Source: Singulisphaera sp. (GTDB lineage: Bacteria; Planctomycetota; Planctomycetia; Isosphaerales; Isosphaeraceae). From it: a stretch of DNA of 37,789 nt. The position numbers were made by a program, and so were the translations under genes. Location: contig DAIDJG010000562.1 of assembly GCA_027451445.1 (NCBI GenBank), forward strand, positions 1 through 37,789, read 5' to 3'. Positions 9,522 to 18,135 of the stretch are shown here, in pieces (the stretch's first letter is position 1; each line of letters opens with the position of its first letter). The notes under the pieces are model-generated. The model was not told the DNA's origin. It ran no database searches and saw only the letters and a list, made by a program, of their open reading frames with translations.

Positions 9522-10433
9522 ATGGATGGCAGGTCAAGCGAGTCTCGGATTGCGCGCGATCGCGACACGCGCCGTCGTTTGAATCTGTTCGCCTCTCTGA
9601 TACTTGCGTTGAGCCTGGTCGCCTCGGCCGGTTGCCTCAGCACGGGAGACGTGAGCCGGAGCTTGGTCCCCCGCGAGTGGCGAGGAAACCCCTGGGGACC
9701 GGAGGCAGAGATCGCCCGCCACGCCGGCGAGTTGCCGGCCGTTCCGTACAGCCCGCCGATGCGCGCCTGGGAGGCCTGGGCACGAACGAACCTGCAAGAG
9801 GGCGACATCCTCTTTCGGATGGGCGACGCCCGCGCCGCGTTCGGCTTGTTCCCATTTTCCCGCATCTCGGCGCAAATGGCAGATAGTCGGTTCTCCCACA
9901 CGGGAATCGTCGCCTGGGAACACGGGGAACCGATCGTTTACGACACGACGCGAACGGGGCCGCGGCGACAACCGTTCGCCGTCTGGGTACTCGACGTCGT
10001 GGGTACGTTTGGCGTCAAACGCCCCAAACCGCAGTTTCAGAACCAGATTCCCAAAGCCGTCGCCTATTGCCGTCGGGTCTATCAACAACAGGTGCCGTTT
10101 GACGACGCGCTCACGCTCGGTGAGGATCGGCTTTATTGCATCGAGTTAACGGAGCTCGCCTATCGCGCCGCGGGTCTGCCCCTCTCCCACCCGGTTCGAA
10201 TCGACCAACTGCCGCGCTACCATGAATTCCCCAAGGTGGCACGGCTTGTCCAACTGTTCACACCGATCCGGCCCGATCAGCCTGCCTTTGTGATCGGCAA
10301 TGACAATTTGGGAATCTGGTCGAGCCCCAGTCTCGAACTCGTCTACGAGGCACCCGAAGCCACGTTTCCGCGCGAAACTCTACCATCGATGATCGCCTCC
10401 GCCGGGTCCAGAGAATCAAACGCATCTCGTTAG
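9522..10433 (+). CDS. YiiX/YebB-like permuted NlpC/P60 cysteine hydrolase, probable lipoprotein
   Basis: Probable envelope cysteine hydrolase of the permuted papain-like group (YiiX, formerly DUF830), which acts on amide or thioester bonds; the substrate is unknown. The family signs are 'GDILFR' (about residue 94), the catalytic-type His in 'SRFSHTGIVAW' (about residue 126) and the Cys in 'LYCIELTELAYRAAG', the usual order for permuted members. After 20 charged residues comes a hydrophobic stretch ending in 'LVASAGC', which looks like an atypical lipobox, so the protein is probably lipid-anchored. The start ATG at 9522 has no clear Shine-Dalgarno sequence. The gene lies 185 nt after the kinase on the same strand; a functional link is not shown. 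Confidence 0.72.
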   Translation: MDGRSSESRIARDRDTRRRLNLFASLILALSLVASAGCLSTGDVSRSLVPREWRGNPWGPEAEIARHAGELPAVPYSPPMRAWEAWARTNLQEGDILFRMGDARAAFGLFPFSRISAQMADSRFSHTGIVAWEHGEPIVYDTTRTGPRRQPFAVWVLDVVGTFGVKRPKPQFQNQIPKAVAYCRRVYQQQVPFDDALTLGEDRLYCIELTELAYRAAGLPLSHPVRIDQLPRYHEFPKVARLVQLFTPIRPDQPAFVIGNDNLGIWSSPSLELVYEAPEATFPRETLPSMIASAGSRESNASR

Positions 10434-10775
10434 CCATTCGGATCTTATGGTAATCAGGCCCGAGCGCCGTCAGCGTATCGAACCGATCGAGGCGGCTTGA
10501 CGGTGCATGTTCGTTTCGCGCGCAAGCCGACGACCCTGTGCACGGAAATGCAATTTGCGAACGCCACGCGCCAAGTTGATCTAGTCTTTCTGTGTAAGCA
10601 TCACAAGCACCCGCCGGGCTCTCTCCTCGGGCTTGTCGATGAACGATTTCCGAAGGACGGCTTGCTCCTTCAGTCGTTTCCCGCCTGAGACGCTCAAGAG
10701 CTTCCGAACGCAATACGCTGAGAGGATTTCGGCAGATCGGCTCCTGAGGTCTCGAATCGAGGCTGAGACCGGGTT
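10434..10775. other. Gene-free stretch before c-di-GMP gene
   Basis: About 340 bp between the YiiX-like gene and the c-di-GMP gene. Short open frames occur on both strands, but none has a ribosome site, a recognisable motif or convincing composition. A TTGACG at 10497-10502 has no matching -10 element at proper spacing. I see no RNA gene or strong hairpin. It presumably holds the promoter of the downstream gene. Confidence 0.5.
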
Positions 10776-13700
10776 ATGCGAGAGTTCAGATTCGACCAGC
10801 CCCGCGAAGCGCTCCCCAGCGCCAAGGAAGACAGGCCCATTCACGCCCTTCACACGATCAAGCCCTTCCGATCAGCGACCCCACAGGTCTCTCCCGACCT
10901 GGACGAGTCTTGTTATCGTCTGCTGTTTGAGGCGAATCCCTATCCGATGTGGGCCTATGACCTCGAAACACTGGCGTTTCGCGCTGTGAATGAAGCCGCG
11001 ATCCACCAGTTCGGCTACTCGCGCGACGAGTTTCTGACGATGACCATCGCCGAGATTCGGCCCCCAGAAGACATCCCGGCGCTTCGTGCCGATGCCGCGG
11101 GATTACGGGGAACCGCGTACCGGGAATCCATCAGCCGCCTGAGGCGCAAGAATGGCAGCGTATTCGAGGCGGAGATCACGTCCAACTCCCTGCAGTTCGC
11201 CGGCCGGACCGCCCGGCTCGTGCTCGCGCATGATGTGACCGAACGCGTCCAGATGAATCGTGCCCTGCTCCGGGCCGAGGCGAAGTACCGGACGATCTTT
11301 GAGAACGCCGTCGAAGGGGTCTTTCAGACGACCCCCGACGGACGCTACCTCGACGCCAATCCCGCGCTCGCGCAAATCTACGGCTACAACTCACCGGCTG
11401 ATTTGATCGCTGAGCTGACTGACATCGGCCGGCAGCTCTACGTCGACCCCGCTCGCCGCGCGGAGTTTGCGCGGGAGATGAGGCTTCATGGCTCGGTTTT
11501 CGGCTTCGAGTCGCAAGTCCGCCGCCGCGACGGACGCGTGATCTGGATTACCGAAAGTAGCCGGGCGGTCTGTGATGAGAATGGACGGCTGCTTTACTAC
11601 GAAGGGATCGTTGAGGACATCACCCGGCGCAAGGAGACCGAGGAACAAATCCTCACCCTGAACGTCGAGTTGAACCGGCGATTGGACCGGGTCGCGGCCC
11701 TCCGGCGCATCGACCTGGCGATCATCGAAGGCCAGGACCTGGGACTCACGCTGGAAGTTTGCCTCGATCAGATCGTCGGCCAGTTGTGCGTTGACGCGTC
11801 GGTGATTCACGTTTGGGAGGCCGGGACGAGGACCACGCTACAAACGGCAAGTCGCGGTTTGCGTCACGGCGCCCTAGTTTCGGAGCCGCTCATCCCGCGT
11901 GAAGAGTTCGTTTCGAAGCCGCAGGAAAACTACCGAATCGGAAACCTGATCGATCTGACGCGCGACAGTCGAACCCGAAATCCCACGCCCCATCTCATCG
12001 GCGAGCGTTTCGTCAGTTATTTTGCCTTGCCGCTGACCATCAAAGGCCAGGTCAAGGGCATCCTCGAAATCTTCCACCGCAAACCGCTTGCGCCGGATTC
12101 GGAATGGCTTTCTTACCTCGAGACGCTCGCAGGGCAACTCGCCATCGCGATCGACAATGCATGCCTTTTCGACGAACTTCGCCGCTCGAACAGCGATCTC
12201 GCGTCCGCCTACGATGCCACAATCGAGGGCTGGTCACGTGCGCTCGACCTACGCGATGAAGAAACCGAAGGGCATAGCCGGCGCGTTACGGAAATGACTC
12301 TGCGAGTCGCCGAGGAGCTCGGTATTCCCGAGGCCGACCGCGTCCACGTCCGCCGGGGTGCGCTCTTGCACGACATTGGCAAGATGGGGGTTCCCGACCG
12401 CATCCTCCTCAAGCCCGGACCGCTTTCCGAGGATGAGTGGAGGATTATGCGGAGACATCCGCAGTACGCTTACGAAATGCTCTGGCCGATCGAGTTCCTC
12501 CGTCCTGCGATCGCGATTCCGTACTGCCACCACGAACGATGGGACGGAAGCGGCTACCCACGGGGACTGCGCGGCGACGAGATCCCGCTCGCCGCGAGGA
12601 TCTTCGCAACGGTTGATGTCTGGGACGCCCTCCGTTCCGACCGGCCGTATCGCCCCGCATGGTCCGAGGCGCGCGTGGTCGAGCACTTGCGATCTCTTGC
12701 AGGTACTCATCTCGACCCAGACATCGTCGAAGTCTTTCTCCGGACGATTGCGCCCCAGGACACGACGCGGGCACATGGCCGGAATGGTCATGAGCTCTCA
12801 GCCGGTGCGCAAGCCTCCCGAATCAGCGCCTCTCGCAGTGCGGGCGAAGCGGAGGATTTTTCAATTGCTCTGGAAACCATCGCTCGGCCGGCCGGAACGC
12901 CGATGCAAGTGCTTATCGTCGAAGACCATGAGCCCTCCGCTCGGGAATTGTCGCACATGCTCGAGGCCCTCGGCCACGAGGTGTTCTTCGCCGCCGACGG
13001 CGAGGAAGCCTGGAGGATCGTGCAAGAAGGCGGACCCCGGCTGGTGATTTCCGACTGGACCGCACGGGGCATCGACGGCCCTCGCTTGTGCCGGCGGATC
13101 CGGGCGCTCAAGAACACTCCGTATGTTTACATCATCATACTCACCGCGCGCGGAGAGAGCGCCGATCGCCTTGAGTGCCTGCACGCCGGAGCGGATGACT
13201 TCCTTTCCAAGCCCCCGGACGTGCGCGAGCTCGCCGCGCGAATGGAAATCGCCCGCCGGATCCTGGATATCCAGAGCGAGCTCGAATCCAAGAACGCCCG
13301 GCTCGCCGAGTTGGTGTCCATCGACTCGCTGACCGGGCTGAAGAACCGTCGACACTTCTTCGAGTCGCTCGAGTCCGCGTTCTCGCGCGCGATTCGTTGC
13401 GACGAAGCACTCTCCGTCGTCATGGTCGACGTCGACGGATTCAAGAGCTACAACGACGAGTTCGGCCATCCCGCCGGCGATGATCTGCTCTGTGTCTTCG
13501 CCGATCGACTGCGTTCGTCCGCGCGAGAACACGACGTCGTCGCGCGATACGGCGGAGAGGAATTCGCAATCATTCTGCCCGCGACGGATGCGGAAGGTGG
13601 CAGAACCCTCTCGAAACGGCTGCAAACGAGTCTTTTGGGTTCGGCGTGGCCATTCCGTAAGATCACCGCGAGTTTCGGCGTGGCGACGTTGTCCGTCAGT

Positions 13701-13835
13701 ACGTCCTCGGCGGCGGAACTCGTCGCCGAGGCCGACCGAGCAATGTACGCTTCAAAGCGGAGCGGCCGAAATCGCGTTACGCATCACGAGGATCTGGACA
13801 CCGCGACTACCGCGGTGACCGCCGCGAAGTGGTAA
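10776..13835 (+). CDS. PAS-PAS-GAF-HD-GYP-REC-GGDEF hybrid c-di-GMP signalling protein
   Basis: A single 1019-aa soluble protein that appears able both to break down and to make cyclic di-GMP. Domains in order: PAS1 (about 45-158), PAS2 (about 168-288), GAF (about 305-467), HD-GYP phosphodiesterase (about 475-665), receiver (about 710-830) and GGDEF (about 845-1003). HD-GYP residues are intact: HDIGK with His532-Asp533, His585-His586 and DGSGYP (590-595). The receiver keeps the acidic pair in 'VEDHE' and the phosphate-accepting Asp760 in 'VISDW'. The cyclase has GGEEF (926-930), metal-binding Asp885, and an inhibitory I-site R-E-H-D (917-920) exactly five residues before GGEEF. No membrane segment is seen, so sensing is cytoplasmic, through PAS/GAF ligands or a partner histidine kinase. 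The start ATG 10776 is the best available, without a strong ribosome site. Confidence 0.95.
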   Translation: MREFRFDQPREALPSAKEDRPIHALHTIKPFRSATPQVSPDLDESCYRLLFEANPYPMWAYDLETLAFRAVNEAAIHQFGYSRDEFLTMTIAEIRPPEDIPALRADAAGLRGTAYRESISRLRRKNGSVFEAEITSNSLQFAGRTARLVLAHDVTERVQMNRALLRAEAKYRTIFENAVEGVFQTTPDGRYLDANPALAQIYGYNSPADLIAELTDIGRQLYVDPARRAEFAREMRLHGSVFGFESQVRRRDGRVIWITESSRAVCDENGRLLYYEGIVEDITRRKETEEQILTLNVELNRRLDRVAALRRIDLAIIEGQDLGLTLEVCLDQIVGQLCVDASVIHVWEAGTRTTLQTASRGLRHGALVSEPLIPREEFVSKPQENYRIGNLIDLTRDSRTRNPTPHLIGERFVSYFALPLTIKGQVKGILEIFHRKPLAPDSEWLSYLETLAGQLAIAIDNACLFDELRRSNSDLASAYDATIEGWSRALDLRDEETEGHSRRVTEMTLRVAEELGIPEADRVHVRRGALLHDIGKMGVPDRILLKPGPLSEDEWRIMRRHPQYAYEMLWPIEFLRPAIAIPYCHHERWDGSGYPRGLRGDEIPLAARIFATVDVWDALRSDRPYRPAWSEARVVEHLRSLAGTHLDPDIVEVFLRTIAPQDTTRAHGRNGHELSAGAQASRISASRSAGEAEDFSIALETIARPAGTPMQVLIVEDHEPSARELSHMLEALGHEVFFAADGEEAWRIVQEGGPRLVISDWTARGIDGPRLCRRIRALKNTPYVYIIILTARGESADRLECLHAGADDFLSKPPDVRELAARMEIARRILDIQSELESKNARLAELVSIDSLTGLKNRRHFFESLESAFSRAIRCDEALSVVMVDVDGFKSYNDEFGHPAGDDLLCVFADRLRSSAREHDVVARYGGEEFAIILPATDAEGGRTLSKRLQTSLLGSAWPFRKITASFGVATLSVSTSSAAELVAEADRAMYASKRSGRNRVTHHEDLDTATTAVTAAKW

Positions 13836-14183
13836 GGGCCTCTGCAGACACACTCTTGGCAATTTGATTGCTAACTGTCTCTATAATCATCTTCGAATAG
13901 CTCTTCGTTTCCTTCGATTCCTTCTGTTCATCAATCTTTCTGTTCCGTGCACGCCAAGTTTGAACAGAAGGAAACAAAGGAAACGAAGAGAATATGATTC
14001 TCACTTTTTTTTGCTTGGAACGCTGCACGACGACTCCGTGTGCCCAAGGCGCAATCCCCCGCGCACTTCGAACCCGCCCCGCGCGCGTGTATCATGTGCC
14101 GAGACGACGGGGACGTGACGCCAACGTGTCGTCCGCCTCGCGCAGAGTCGTGCTCCAGGATTGCAGCCAAAAGGACGTGGGCC
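13836..14183. other. Gene-free, AT-richer stretch with long inverted repeat
   Basis: About 350 bp separating the c-di-GMP gene from the cyclase-domain gene. It is clearly more AT-rich than its surroundings between about 13855 and 14025. It contains a TATAAT at 13882-13887 with a TTGGCA 20 bp before it (poor spacing), and the long inverted repeat listed separately. An upstream ATG at 14040 in frame with the next gene is rejected as its start. I see no gene. Confidence 0.6.
13901..13990. repeat. Inverted repeat, 30-nt arms, 30-nt loop
   Basis: Arm 13901-13930 and arm 13961-13990 are complementary at 28 of 30 positions, with a 30-nt loop. Each arm is strongly strand-biased: the left is pyrimidine-rich, the right purine-rich. 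The right arm also carries a short direct repeat, GGAAACAAA followed by GGAAACGAA. As RNA it would fold into a long stable stem. The composition differs from the GC-rich genes around it. It may be a dispersed intergenic repeat element or a transcription-end structure for the c-di-GMP gene, whose stop is 66 nt upstream; a T-run follows at 14005-14012, beyond the stem. Confidence 0.7.
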
Positions 14184-15908
14184 ATGGCAACCGATTCTTC
14201 GGCAACGTTGACGACGCGCATCCGGCTCTCATTTCTGTTGGTGCTCGCATGGGCCGCCGCGTTCAACCCTCACGGGTCATACGGAGGCGATTCCGATCAA
14301 CCGGTCTATCGTGATCTCTCGCTCCTCATCGCGCCCGAATATCCTTGCACATGGCCAACCTGGCCCCAATTCGTCATCAGCCGAGCGACCCAGGTCGGGC
14401 CGCTCAGTCCCTACAACACCGATACGCTGATGCTCGATGGCAATACCGGAACTCAACTCGACGTGCCGCCCCATTCCGTGACTCCGCCCGATTCCGGCTT
14501 ACCCAACGCCGGCGCATTCGGGCGTTCGTTTACCGATGTGATTCCTCCTTGGCAATTCGGCGGTGAGGCCTGTGTCATTGACTGCCGCGATCTCATCGCG
14601 TCAGCACCTGCGGGTCAGAGTAGCCTGATCAAGAAAGAGCGTGTCGTCGCCTGGGAAAAAGCACACCGGCCGCTTGGACCGGGCGACGTCGTCCTCTTTC
14701 GGAGCGAGTTCAGTGACAGGTTCTATCGGCCTCTTCCGGAAGGAAGGCGATACGCTGCGGATCCCGTCGAGGGCAAAGCGCCGGCGTGGCCCGATCCTGA
14801 TCCGGAATGCATGGAGTATCTGGCCAGCCGGCACGTGATGACCCTGGGAACGGACAGCACCAGCATGGGTCCGCTCCCGGACCTGGCGGAACCGACGCAT
14901 TTCGCCGGGCTCAAGCGCGGCATGATCTGGACGGAGAGCGCCACGAACCTCGGATCGCTGCCGGACACCGGGGCCTTCTACTGTATCCTCAGCCCCAAGC
15001 ACTTTGGCGCTCCTTTCGCGGAAAGTCGCGCGGTCGCAGTTGTCGGCGATCCGCTTGCGCGACGGCTGATCGACGCCGCCCGCAAGAAGAATGTCGTCGA
15101 TCTGTCCGTTGTGCTTTCCGAGGATTTGCCAATCTCGTGGACCGGTCCGGGAGTGGGAAACCACCGGCAGCCATACTTCCGCGTTAGATTCGGTTTCAAC
15201 CCGAACACCAAGACGCCGTTCGAGACGCACGTCCTGGACAGCCAGGCGGGCACGCACCTGGTCCCGCCGGCGTTTGCACTGCCGGCAAAAGGAAGTCCGC
15301 CGGTGTCCTACTCGCCTGAAGTTCGCGAGTGGCTCGCGGAGTATGAGGCAACGTACGGACCTCGAGGCGTGAGCGACATGACCACCGAAAAGGTCCCCGT
15401 TGCGCTGACCTGCGGACCGGCAAGAGCGATCGACGTCCGTTACCTGTTGGGCACCAGCGACAAGACGAAGTGGCCGGCCTCGCCGGAAATCAGTTTATCC
15501 GAGATCCGAAAATATGAATCAAATCACGGAGTGCTGAATCTTGGTGATATTGTCCTTTTTCAGAGCGGATGGAGCGACCAGTTCTGCCGTCCGCTTCCCG
15601 AGGGTAAGGCCTGCATGGACGATCCGTTGAACGGCAAGAGCGAGGGCTGGCCGTCTTTGGGTCCGGACGCGATCGTTTACCTGGCGAAGAAAGGGATCCG
15701 CTGCGTGGCCACCGACGCACCGACACTGGGAGGCGTCGACCCCAAACGCGCGCTGATGTGCTACTGGGCGCTCGGTAGCCATGAAATGGTTGGAGTCGAG
15801 TTTCTGACGAACCTGGGCCGAATGCCCGAAGGCGCACACTTCCTGTTCGCAGCCGTCAAGATCAGGGATTGCCATGGCGGCCCCGGGCGAGCGATCGCGC
15901 TCTGGTAG
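14184..15908 (+). CDS. Secreted protein with two tandem cyclase (kynurenine formamidase-like) domains
   Basis: Exported 574-aa protein with two copies of the cyclase/kynurenine-formamidase fold, a metal-dependent amide or ester hydrolase family; the substrate is unknown. Start ATG 14184 is chosen because AAGGA lies 8 nt upstream and the protein then opens with a signal peptide (about residues 1-35). Copy 1 is about 42-290 and copy 2 about 304-574. They share 'GDVVLFRSEFSDRFYRPLPEG' versus 'GDIVLFQSGWSDQFCRPLPEG' in part, and 'TESATNLGSLP' versus 'VEFLTNLGRMP'. The family metal motif HxGTHxDxPxH is broken differently in each copy: copy 1 has Asn87, Gln91, Asp93 and His97; copy 2 has Gln354, His358, Val360 and Phe364. 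Activity is therefore uncertain and may need both halves. Confidence 0.85.
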   Translation: MATDSSATLTTRIRLSFLLVLAWAAAFNPHGSYGGDSDQPVYRDLSLLIAPEYPCTWPTWPQFVISRATQVGPLSPYNTDTLMLDGNTGTQLDVPPHSVTPPDSGLPNAGAFGRSFTDVIPPWQFGGEACVIDCRDLIASAPAGQSSLIKKERVVAWEKAHRPLGPGDVVLFRSEFSDRFYRPLPEGRRYAADPVEGKAPAWPDPDPECMEYLASRHVMTLGTDSTSMGPLPDLAEPTHFAGLKRGMIWTESATNLGSLPDTGAFYCILSPKHFGAPFAESRAVAVVGDPLARRLIDAARKKNVVDLSVVLSEDLPISWTGPGVGNHRQPYFRVRFGFNPNTKTPFETHVLDSQAGTHLVPPAFALPAKGSPPVSYSPEVREWLAEYEATYGPRGVSDMTTEKVPVALTCGPARAIDVRYLLGTSDKTKWPASPEISLSEIRKYESNHGVLNLGDIVLFQSGWSDQFCRPLPEGKACMDDPLNGKSEGWPSLGPDAIVYLAKKGIRCVATDAPTLGGVDPKRALMCYWALGSHEMVGVEFLTNLGRMPEGAHFLFAAVKIRDCHGGPGRAIALW

Positions 15909-16174
15909 AACCGGGCGCTGCGATTGCCGATTCTGGGCAGGCCCTCGGCGCGTCCGTTCCTCACACTTCGCTTCGGGATCAGTGCGAAGTCCTTTTAGCC
16001 CCCCTTGGAATCCAGCGCGCAGATCTGAGATAATCTCGCTGCACCCGTAAGATGCTGGAGTCTTGAAAGACCTGCCTTCACCTCACATGGAAAAGAGGAA
16101 GAGGGCAACGTCGGACGAAATGTTGCCTCGGTTCGGACACCTCTTGCGGGTATGCTGAGAAGGGAGAAGCGGAC

Positions 16175-16534
16175 ATGCCAGGAGCCGTCAAGCAACGCCT
16201 GAGCGCGGCGTCGGTAAAGGATGTGACCGTCGTCTCGTTCACGGACAGAATGTTAATTCACGAGGACATGATTCGCGAGGTCGGCGAGCAGATCCAGGAG
16301 CTTATCCCCGCGAAGGAGGCCATGAAGCTTCTGCTCAATTTCCAACAGGTGCGCCACATGTCCAGCTCGATGCTGGGCATTTTGCTCCCCCTGTCGCGTG
16401 CTCTCGCCAAGAACGGTGGACAGTTGAAATTGTGCAGCCTTGAGCCAGGGCTCCGCGAAGTCTTCAAGGTCACCAAGCTGGAACGCGCGTTTGTGATCTA
16501 CGAGGACGAGGCGTCGGCGCTCGCCGCATTTTAA
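16175..16534 (+). CDS. STAS-domain anti-sigma factor antagonist (SpoIIAA-like)
   Basis: A 119-aa single STAS domain protein of the anti-anti-sigma type, which normally binds a kinase-type anti-sigma factor and is switched off by Ser phosphorylation. The typical core 'LLLNFQQVRHMSSSMLGILLPL' is present in part; Ser64 aligns with the phosphorylated Ser of SpoIIAA, although the Asp usually just before it is Ser63. 'GGQLKLCSLEPGLREVFKVTKL' matches the second half of the fold. The start ATG 16175 is preceded by AAGGGAG. It stands alone between the cyclase gene and a convergent reductase gene, with no anti-sigma kinase beside it, so its partner must be encoded elsewhere. Confidence 0.88.
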   Translation: MPGAVKQRLSAASVKDVTVVSFTDRMLIHEDMIREVGEQIQELIPAKEAMKLLLNFQQVRHMSSSMLGILLPLSRALAKNGGQLKLCSLEPGLREVFKVTKLERAFVIYEDEASALAAF

Positions 16535-16597
16535 CCAGCGCCCGGTTCGTTCCGCATTCCAGCACAGCGTTTGACAGTTTCCGCCAGTCAGAGACCG

Positions 16598-16635
16598 AAA
16601 AGGGCCGGGCAGAGAAGTTATTTCCTGACCGGCCC
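16598..16635 (-). terminator. Intrinsic terminator of the aldo/keto reductase gene
   Basis: CTGACCGGCCC (16625-16635) and GGGCCGGGCAG (16602-16612) pair at 10 of 11 positions with a 12-nt loop. Read on the minus strand, the stem is GC-rich and is followed by TTTT (16598-16601). It begins 26 nt after the reductase stop codon. It may also end transcription from the convergent STAS gene, although that side lacks a T-run. Confidence 0.65.
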
Positions 16636-16661
16636 ATGCGTCGAAGATACCCCTGTTGCCG

Positions 16662-17906
16662 TCATGCCAGATGACGGTCGCACTCGGGGAGGAGCTTCGC
16701 GAAGTCAAGCTTGTTGGGACATGCGGCGCGGGCGGCTTCGAGATCGGCTCCCGACCAGTCGCGGGCTTCTGAGCTGAGCGCCGCGTATTGCCGACGGGCC
16801 TCGGATCGAATGCCGTGGTGTTCGTGGTACGTGAGGAACCGGGTCAGGTTGCCGAGCTCCGCCTTCGTTCCGGCGGCCAGCGAGCAACGACCGTCGCAAT
16901 CTGCACACAGCGTGGGGCCGAACGCGAGGGCTGAGTCGCGAAGCTGATCGATCTCGGCCTGTTTGAGTGGTGCATAGCGGCGCGCGGCGTCGGCGTCTTC
17001 ACGAAGCTGGTCGTCGTTCTTGATCGAGACGCACGAGCCACTGATCCGTTCATCCGTCCAGATCGCGTGCAGCAGTCCCTGGTAGGGCGAGAGCTTCTTT
17101 TGCGCCAGCATCGGCGTACGGCGGACCACCTCTTCCAGCGTGTCGGTCTTGGCTCCCTTCGGGAACTGGCCGGCGACTTGCTTCATTGAGATCAGGCCGA
17201 CGCCCTTTTCATGGCAGGCGTCGAGCGCCAGGTTGAGCGGCGAATCCTTGTCCAGCCAGGGCGTGTACATCAGCATGATCGCGTCGACGATACCGCCTTC
17301 CGCGGCGGCCTTGATGATTTGGGCGCGATCCTTGTGGTGGGTTGAGAAGCCGAGGAAATGTGCCTTGCCGGACTTACGAATCGCCTCGGCAGTCTCCTTG
17401 AATTCCTGCCCTTTCACGAAGTTGATGGCCTCGTCGAGCGTGTGGTGATCGCCCAGGCCATGGACGAAGTAGAAGTCGACGTAGTCCGTGGCGAGAGCTT
17501 CGAGGCGCTGATCGAGGCGCTGGAGCATTTGCCTGGGCGTATCGACTTCATCCTTGGTGACGAGGACGATTTGCTTGCGGACGTCGGGGGCCGACTCGAA
17601 CCACTTCTTGAAGCCCGGCTCCGTGCCGTAGAGGTTCGCGGTATCGAACGTGCGAACGCCGGCAGCAAACGCAAGTCGAAGTAGGCGATCGAGAACACCG
17701 CGTTCGCGCAAGGCGCCGGTGCCCATTTCGAGCAGAGTCATCTCGACTCCGGTCTTGCCCAGTTTTCGCTTTGGCAGCGGACCCGTCCTGGCCGCGGCAT
17801 CGTCCGCCGACAGCCGCCCTGCGGAGCTCAACGCCGCGGCAGTGGCGAGCGCACCGGCCTGAAGGAACGCGCGGCGGTCGGATCCGCTGGTCTCGTCGTG
17901 GGACAT
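16662..17906 (-). CDS. Tat-exported aldo/keto reductase with C-terminal Cys cluster
   Basis: Probable exported oxidoreductase of the aldo/keto reductase superfamily. Start ATG 17906 (414 aa) is chosen because AGGAG lies 9 nt upstream and it places a Tat signal (DRRAFLQAG, residues 10-18) at the N-terminus; a longer frame up to 18158 has no such signs. The barrel runs from about 45 to 320 with the catalytic set Asp88, Tyr93, Lys118 and His149 ('FDTANLYG', 'LVTKDE', 'FVHGL'). After the barrel comes C-x2-C-x3-C (334, 337, 341) with a later Cys-Pro (396), a pattern of the 4Fe-4S type. Tat export fits a protein folded with cofactors before export. The substrate is unknown. Confidence 0.9.
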   Translation of the reverse strand: MSHDETSGSDRRAFLQAGALATAAALSSAGRLSADDAAARTGPLPKRKLGKTGVEMTLLEMGTGALRERGVLDRLLRLAFAAGVRTFDTANLYGTEPGFKKWFESAPDVRKQIVLVTKDEVDTPRQMLQRLDQRLEALATDYVDFYFVHGLGDHHTLDEAINFVKGQEFKETAEAIRKSGKAHFLGFSTHHKDRAQIIKAAAEGGIVDAIMLMYTPWLDKDSPLNLALDACHEKGVGLISMKQVAGQFPKGAKTDTLEEVVRRTPMLAQKKLSPYQGLLHAIWTDERISGSCVSIKNDDQLREDADAARRYAPLKQAEIDQLRDSALAFGPTLCADCDGRCSLAAGTKAELGNLTRFLTYHEHHGIRSEARRQYAALSSEARDWSGADLEAARAACPNKLDFAKLLPECDRHLA

Positions 17907-18135
17907 GAAACTCGGCTCCTGCTGGGACTGATTGATGATACGGGAGATCCGATTTCGGCCGGTGGATTTTAACAAAAATCGAACACGCCCGCACCCCCCA
18001 GCCTCGGTCGCACGCAACCTCGTCGTGCTTTTGTTCGACCGCGTGTCTGAGGGCGTTTGGATTTGGCTATGAAGAGAAGGGGGCTCGTCGCACCGAAGCT
18101 GGGGACGGGGTCGAAACGTTCGGGAGTGATTCGGG

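Noticed and set aside
10581-10853. 90-codon minus-strand frame before the c-di-GMP gene
   Set aside because: No ribosome site or motif, and it overlaps the c-di-GMP coding start; treated as chance.
14040-14183. Upstream start for the cyclase-domain protein
   Set aside because: It would bury the signal peptide; AAGGA before 14184 supports the shorter protein.
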